DNA from: an uncultured Eubacteriales bacterium
Lineage (GTDB): Bacteria; Bacillota; Clostridia; UMGS1883; UMGS1540
DNA length: 8,835 nucleotides
NCBI GenBank assembly: GCA_900552775.1
Contig: USAP01000067.1
Span: 1 to 8,835, forward strand
Reading direction: 5' to 3'
Shown: positions 5,492-8,835 of the stretch, one piece after another
Layout of the letters: every line of letters begins with the position of its first letter
Position numbering within the stretch: the first letter of the stretch is position 1
Notes under the pieces: generated by a model
The model's input: only the letters and a program-made list of their open reading frames with translations
Database searches by the model: none
Told to the model about the DNA's origin: nothing
Position numbers and translations under genes: made by a program

Positions 5492-6688
5492 TCAGAAGCT
5501 CGCCTCGCGAGCGATTTCCCTTATCTTATAAACTCCGCCATACTCCACAATATTCACACTGACCGAAAACCTCTCGCCGTCCGCCTTCACAAAATGGATA
5601 TAATGCGTCAAATCGTCTCTTCGCTCAACGCTGAAGGAGGCTTGAAACGGCTCGGTACGCCAATTGTTTTCGGAGAGCATGTCAAAATACAATTCCCTTG
5701 CGGCATCGTCGCACAGCGCATACCTCAAAGCGGCGTTGCCCGTCATGAGCGCCATGGCATATTCATTTGCGCAGTCCTTTGCCGTGTGCGGCTGACAAAA
5801 ACCGCTCACACCCGAAAGAAACGCGTCCGGCGTATTGTTTTTGTACACATCCACGGTTTCGCCGCCGCGGACGTATTCGTGCAAAACGGCGTCAAAAAAG
5901 CTTTCGGGAACATACATTTTTCCGTCCGAAATTGCGGCGCGCTCGGAAAACGCCGTGCCGCCGAAAATGTTTGAGCCCTGCGTTATGCGTATGCCGCCGA
6001 CCTCAGCCCCGAGGTTTTCGTCCCACGAAACGGCGTAGCCCAAAAGCTCGCTCACAGCGCGCAGCGGCACCATGCGCGTACCGTTTTCCGCGTCGGAAAT
6101 CTCGCCGCCGTCAAAGCAGATGCAGAGAAAGCCGCCCTCAAAATAAAACGCATAGTCGTAAATTTTCGCGCGGATTTTTGAAAACGCGTTGTACTTGTAT
6201 TTTGAAGGATTTTTTGAAATTTCGTCCGCTATAAATTTGTTGCTTATGTTCCTAAAATCGCTTTTCGGGTCAAAAATATCCGTAAATTTATAAGCTTCGC
6301 CCGTTTCGGTATCCGTATTAAAGGTTTTTATTACGGAGCTTTTAACCTTATCGGTTAATTTCTCGTATTGCACGACAAGCGACAGCGCCGCGCCGCGCTG
6401 CTCGTAGAAAAAGCATGACGAGCCGAGAGTTTTGTGCGGATATCCGCCGCCCGAGACGTTGTATGTCCCGTTCAGCTCTCCGAATAAATCCGCCGCCCCG
6501 TTTTTTAAAGCGCGGTTTATTTTCTCCGCCCCCTCAAAGCCGCGAAGCTCAGGCATGGCGCAGCGAAAACCGCGCCGCCACGTAAGATCCGTGAAAACGA
6601 CCGCTGTTTTGGGATTTTCAAAGGCTTTTATATTCATGGTTAAAAGAAAAACGGCGGCAATAAAAGCCGCCGCGCGTTTAGCTGACAT
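5492..6688 (-). CDS. Secreted protein with DUF3298/RsiV-like and copper-amine-oxidase-N-like domains
   Basis: 398 residues. ATG 6688 is chosen because it begins with a typical signal peptide (MSAKRAAAFIAAVFLLTMN, possible cleavage near residue 22, after IKA) and overlaps the topoisomerase stop by 11 bases, indicating translational coupling; no good ribosome binding site is seen. A longer in-frame ORF to 6796 would bury the signal peptide. Residues about 28-195 resemble the DUF4163/DUF3298 pair found in RsiV-type anti-sigma factors and PdaC-type proteins (TDTETGEAYKFTDIF). Residues about 203-265 (RMVPLRAVSELLGYAVSWD ... DGKMYVPESFF) match the copper amine oxidase N-terminal-like domain (PF07833), a common surface module in Clostridia that has no oxidase activity by itself. 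Residues about 285-398 are an unrecognised alpha/beta domain. No sortase or SLH anchor is seen. The function is unknown; a cell-wall or extracytoplasmic binding role is likely. Confidence 0.82.
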   Translation of the reverse strand: MSAKRAAAFIAAVFLLTMNIKAFENPKTAVVFTDLTWRRGFRCAMPELRGFEGAEKINRALKNGAADLFGELNGTYNVSGGGYPHKTLGSSCFFYEQRGAALSLVVQYEKLTDKVKSSVIKTFNTDTETGEAYKFTDIFDPKSDFRNISNKFIADEISKNPSKYKYNAFSKIRAKIYDYAFYFEGGFLCICFDGGEISDAENGTRMVPLRAVSELLGYAVSWDENLGAEVGGIRITQGSNIFGGTAFSERAAISDGKMYVPESFFDAVLHEYVRGGETVDVYKNNTPDAFLSGVSGFCQPHTAKDCANEYAMALMTGNAALRYALCDDAARELYFDMLSENNWRTEPFQASFSVERRDDLTHYIHFVKADGERFSVSVNIVEYGGVYKIREIAREASF

Positions 6689-8642
6689 CCGTAAGATCAA
6701 TGTATTTCGCTCCGTTTTCCGCAATATAGTCTTTTCTGCCCTGCAAATTGTCGCCCAAAAGCAGGTCGAACATGCGCAGCGTGCTATCCTCGTCATCGGG
6801 CATAACTTTGATAAGGCGGCGCGTTTCGGGGTTCATGGTGGTTTCCCACATCATATCGGGGTCATTCTCGCCCAGACCCTTCGAGCGCTGCACCGTGTAT
6901 TTCGTGTCGCCGATTTTTTGCAGAATATCCGCTTTTTCCTTTTCGTTGTACGCAAAAAACGTGTCTTTCTTGGTTGTGATTTCAAAAAGCGGCGACTCGG
7001 CAATAAACACCTTGCCTTCTCTTATAAGCGTAGGCACGAGGCGGAAAATCATGGTGAGAATAAGCGTGCGGATCTGAAAGCCGTCAACGTCGGCGTCGGT
7101 ACAGATTATGACCTTGCTCCACCTTAAATTGTCAAGGTCAAACGTGTTAAGATCCTTGCTTTTTACCTCGACTCCGCAGCCTAAAACTCGCATGAGATCC
7201 ATAATAATATCGTTTTTAAAAATCTTGTTCATGTCGCTTTTTAAGCAGTTTAATATTTTTCCGCGCACGGGAATAATAGCCTGAAACTCCGCGTCACGGC
7301 TTAATTTGCATGAGCCCAGCGCCGAGTCTCCCTCCACTATATAAACCTCTCTTTTCGAGACGTCGCGCGTGCGGCAGTCGACAAATTTCTGAACTCTGTT
7401 TGTAATATCTATGTTCTTGGCAAGCTTTTTCTTTAAATTTGCCTTGGTTTTTTCGGCAGTTTCGCGGCTGCGCTTGTTAAGCAGCACCTGCTCGGATATT
7501 TTTTCCGCGTCAAGCTTGTTTTCGATGAAATAAACCTCGAGATTATGGCGCAGAAAATCCGTCATTGCCTCCTGAATAAAACGGTTGTTTATAGCCTTTT
7601 TGGTCTGATTTTCATAGTCGGTATACGTTGAAAACGAGTTCGAAATAAGCGCAAGGCTGTCGCTTACGTCCTGGAAAGTGATTTTCGATTCGTTTTTCGT
7701 GTATTTGTTGTTTTGCTTGATATAGCTGTCAATGGCGTATACAAAAGCGTTTCTCACCGCCTTGTCGGGCGAGCCTCCGTGCTCCAGAAAGCTGGAATTG
7801 TGATAATATTCCAAAACGTTTACAGAGTTTGAGAAGCAAAACGCAAAGTTCATCAAAAGCTTGTATTCGGGCTTGTCCTCGCGGTCTCTGCCCACACGCT
7901 CCGCGCTTATGGACTGAATCGCCGTCATCTCGTGCCCGCCGCACAGCTCCTTTAAATAATCCTCTATTCCGTTTGCATAAAAATAATCGAATTCTTCAAA
8001 GCCGTCCTCCGTCTCGTTGCGGAGCTTAAACGTTATCCCCGCATTTACGACAGCCTGTTTTTTAAGCGTTTCTTTATAGTATTCAAGCGGAATGTCAATA
8101 TCGGTGAAAACGTCAAGATCCGGCTTCCATTTTATCGTTGTGCCGGTTTTTTTAAATCTCGTCGGCTCCTTGTAAAGGCCGCCCACGTTTTCGCCTTTTT
8201 CGAAAAAGAGCTGATATTTAAACCCGTCGCGCTGAACGTTAACCTCCATATATTCCGAGGCGTACTGCGTGGCGCACGAGCCCAGGCCGTTGAGCCCCAG
8301 GCTGTATTCGTAGTTTTTGCCGGAGTTGTTGTCGTATTTGCCGCCGGCGTAAAGCTCACAGAAAACAAGCTCCCAGTTGTAGCGCTCCTCCTTGGGGTTG
8401 TAGTCAAGGGGGATTCCTCTGCCGCTGTCGGCAACCTCAATTGATTTGTCGCGGAATCTCGTGACGGTTATAAGCGTTCCGAAGCCTTCCTTCGCTTCAT
8501 CTATGGAGTTTGAAAGAATTTCAAACATCGCGTGCTCGCATCCGTCCAGTCCGTTTGAACCGAAAATAACTCCGGGGCGCTTTCTTACTCTGTCGGCGCC
8601 CTTTAATGACGATATGCTGTCATTTCCGTATGATTTTGCCAT
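6678..8642 (-). CDS. parE: Type IIA DNA topoisomerase B subunit (GyrB/ParE paralogue, clostridial type)
   Basis: 654 residues. ATG 8642 is chosen over an upstream in-frame ATG 8753 because GGAAGGAG lies at 8648-8655 and homologues start close to SISSLKGADRVRKRPGVIFG. The N-terminal GHKL ATPase has the Bergerat motif E41xxxN45xxD48, DSGRGIP (72-78), and the glycine lid GLNGLG (116-121; usually GLHGVG). The transducer domain spans about 225-400. TOPRIM shows VEGDSALG (436-443; E437 is the catalytic acid), RGKILN (460-465), TDADVDG (515-521) with Mg-binding Asp, and a diverged QRSKGLGEN (585-593; usually QRYKGLGEM). This subunit hydrolyses ATP and works with a GyrA/ParC-type subunit to pass DNA duplexes. 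No A subunit is encoded in the window. The shortness (usual GyrB is about 640 in Firmicutes) is normal. GyrB versus ParE cannot be settled from sequence by eye; ParE or a clostridial third class is favoured because of the diverged lid and QRSKGLG motifs. Confidence 0.93.
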   Translation of the reverse strand: MAKSYGNDSISSLKGADRVRKRPGVIFGSNGLDGCEHAMFEILSNSIDEAKEGFGTLITVTRFRDKSIEVADSGRGIPLDYNPKEERYNWELVFCELYAGGKYDNNSGKNYEYSLGLNGLGSCATQYASEYMEVNVQRDGFKYQLFFEKGENVGGLYKEPTRFKKTGTTIKWKPDLDVFTDIDIPLEYYKETLKKQAVVNAGITFKLRNETEDGFEEFDYFYANGIEDYLKELCGGHEMTAIQSISAERVGRDREDKPEYKLLMNFAFCFSNSVNVLEYYHNSSFLEHGGSPDKAVRNAFVYAIDSYIKQNNKYTKNESKITFQDVSDSLALISNSFSTYTDYENQTKKAINNRFIQEAMTDFLRHNLEVYFIENKLDAEKISEQVLLNKRSRETAEKTKANLKKKLAKNIDITNRVQKFVDCRTRDVSKREVYIVEGDSALGSCKLSRDAEFQAIIPVRGKILNCLKSDMNKIFKNDIIMDLMRVLGCGVEVKSKDLNTFDLDNLRWSKVIICTDADVDGFQIRTLILTMIFRLVPTLIREGKVFIAESPLFEITTKKDTFFAYNEKEKADILQKIGDTKYTVQRSKGLGENDPDMMWETTMNPETRRLIKVMPDDEDSTLRMFDLLLGDNLQGRKDYIAENGAKYIDLTDVS

Positions 8643-8693
8643 TTTTTCTCCTTCCTTTGCCTGTCGCTCACGTTTGTTCGCTCCTAAAACGAC

Positions 8694-8721
8694 CGTAGGG
8701 GCGACCCTGTGTGGTCGCCCG
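8694..8721. repeat. Short palindromic repeat in the topoisomerase leader
   Basis: GGGCGACC (8699-8706) and GGTCGCCC (8713-8720) form a perfect 8-bp stem around the loop CTGTGT. It is bounded by CGTA at the left and G at the right. A degenerate inverted copy is at 5458-5484 and a copy with the same edges but a different stem is at 5078-5101. From memory, stem-loops beginning GTAGGGGCGACC are frequent between genes in Ruminococcaceae-type genomes. On the minus strand it would lie in the untranslated leader, about 52 bases upstream of the topoisomerase start. Confidence 0.7.
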
Positions 8722-8746
8722 TGCTTACATTCGGCGCTTCGCTTAC

Positions 8747-8763
8747 GAAACATTTCATGTTTC
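8747..8763. repeat. Small stem-loop in the topoisomerase leader
   Basis: GAAACAT (8747-8753) pairs with ATGTTTC (8757-8763) around TTC. The unused upstream ATG of the topoisomerase frame is in this stem. Regulatory meaning is unknown. Confidence 0.4.
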
Positions 8764-8777
8764 TACCCTCATATCGT

Positions 8778-8807
8778 CGGAACGTACTTCGCTTCGTTCC
8801 GGTTTTT
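8778..8807 (+). terminator. Terminator-like stem-loop upstream of the topoisomerase gene
   Basis: CGGAACG (8778-8784) pairs with CGTTCCG (8795-8801) around a 10-base loop, followed by GTTTTTG on the plus strand. No plus-strand gene ends here, so a terminator role is doubtful. It may be part of the same set of dispersed intergenic stem-loops. No convincing minus-strand promoter for the topoisomerase was found in 8643-8835. Confidence 0.3.
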
Positions 8808-8819
8808 GAAATAAAAACA

Positions 8820-8825
8820 TTGACA
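8820..8825 (+). promoter_or_regulatory. Possible -35 box of a rightward gene beyond the window
   Basis: TTGACA (8820-8825) is a perfect -35 consensus followed by an AT-rich stretch to the right edge. The -10 would fall outside the window. If real, the next gene is transcribed divergently from the topoisomerase. Confidence 0.3.
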
Positions 8826-8835
8826 TTTTTTAAAG

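Noticed and set aside
5767..6234. Arg/Pro-rich plus-strand ORF of 155 codons, and other long ORFs opposite the secreted protein and topoisomerase genes
   Set aside because: They lie opposite well-supported genes, have biased low-complexity composition and no ribosome site; they are shadow frames.
5492..6688. Functional copper amine oxidase
   Set aside because: Only the N-terminal-like module is present; the catalytic domain and the topaquinone site are absent.
6689..6796. Longer N-terminus for the secreted protein
   Set aside because: The extra 36 residues overlap conserved topoisomerase codons in another frame and would place the signal peptide internally.
8643..8753. Longer N-terminus for the topoisomerase
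   Set aside because: The 37 extra residues read through an intergenic palindrome, have no family similarity, and a strong ribosome site precedes ATG 8642.

Overview
The window looks like a piece of a Clostridia-class Firmicutes chromosome, most likely a gut Oscillospirales/Lachnospirales-type bacterium. The reasons are strong AAGG(A/T)G-type ribosome binding sites, a tRNA with an encoded CCA end, a DNA topoisomerase B subunit of the clostridial type, and protein families (ATC-hydrolase-like, SPFH-SHOCT, zinc-ribbon TIR, DUF6273, copper-amine-oxidase-N-like) typical of that group. No rRNA, CRISPR array, integrase, transposase or reverse transcriptase is visible.

Layout. Bases 1-75 hold the 3' end of a tRNA (probably elongator Met) and its terminator. 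A plus-strand series follows: a small ATC-hydrolase-like protein with a shortened C-terminus (135-695), an SPFH-SHOCT protein (731-1855), a four-helix membrane protein (1871-2572) and an 801-residue TIR protein (2640-5045). The last three are closely spaced and look like one operon. Bases 5046-5491 are a non-coding gap between convergent genes, filled with palindromes. The main one is a 217-bp inverted-repeat element (5114-5330). On the minus strand, a type IIA topoisomerase B subunit (8642-6678) overlaps by 11 bp a secreted protein with DUF3298-like and copper-amine-oxidase-N-like domains (6688-5492). Bases 8643-8835 are the topoisomerase leader; they contain another short palindrome and, at the right edge, a possible -35 box for a rightward gene outside the window.

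How the genes may work together. The SPFH protein, the four-helix membrane protein and the TIR protein form the most interesting unit. The TIR protein appears to span the membrane once, with a zinc ribbon, TPR-like helices and a TIR domain (with the Glu expected of NAD-cleaving TIRs) inside the cell, and a DUF6273 domain outside. A reasonable inference is a membrane-associated sensing and effector module in which SPFH forms a scaffold and TIR is the output. This is a hypothesis; nothing in the window proves immunity or NADase activity. Base composition within the TIR gene is patchy (about 50% GC at the 5' end, about 33% in the middle, about 52% in the last 180 bases), which suggests a composite origin. 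The topoisomerase pair on the other strand looks like ordinary chromosome.

Two stem-loop sequences clearly related to each other (5458-5484 and 8694-8721, opposite orientations) and a third with the same edges (5078-5101) point to a genome-wide family of short intergenic palindromes.
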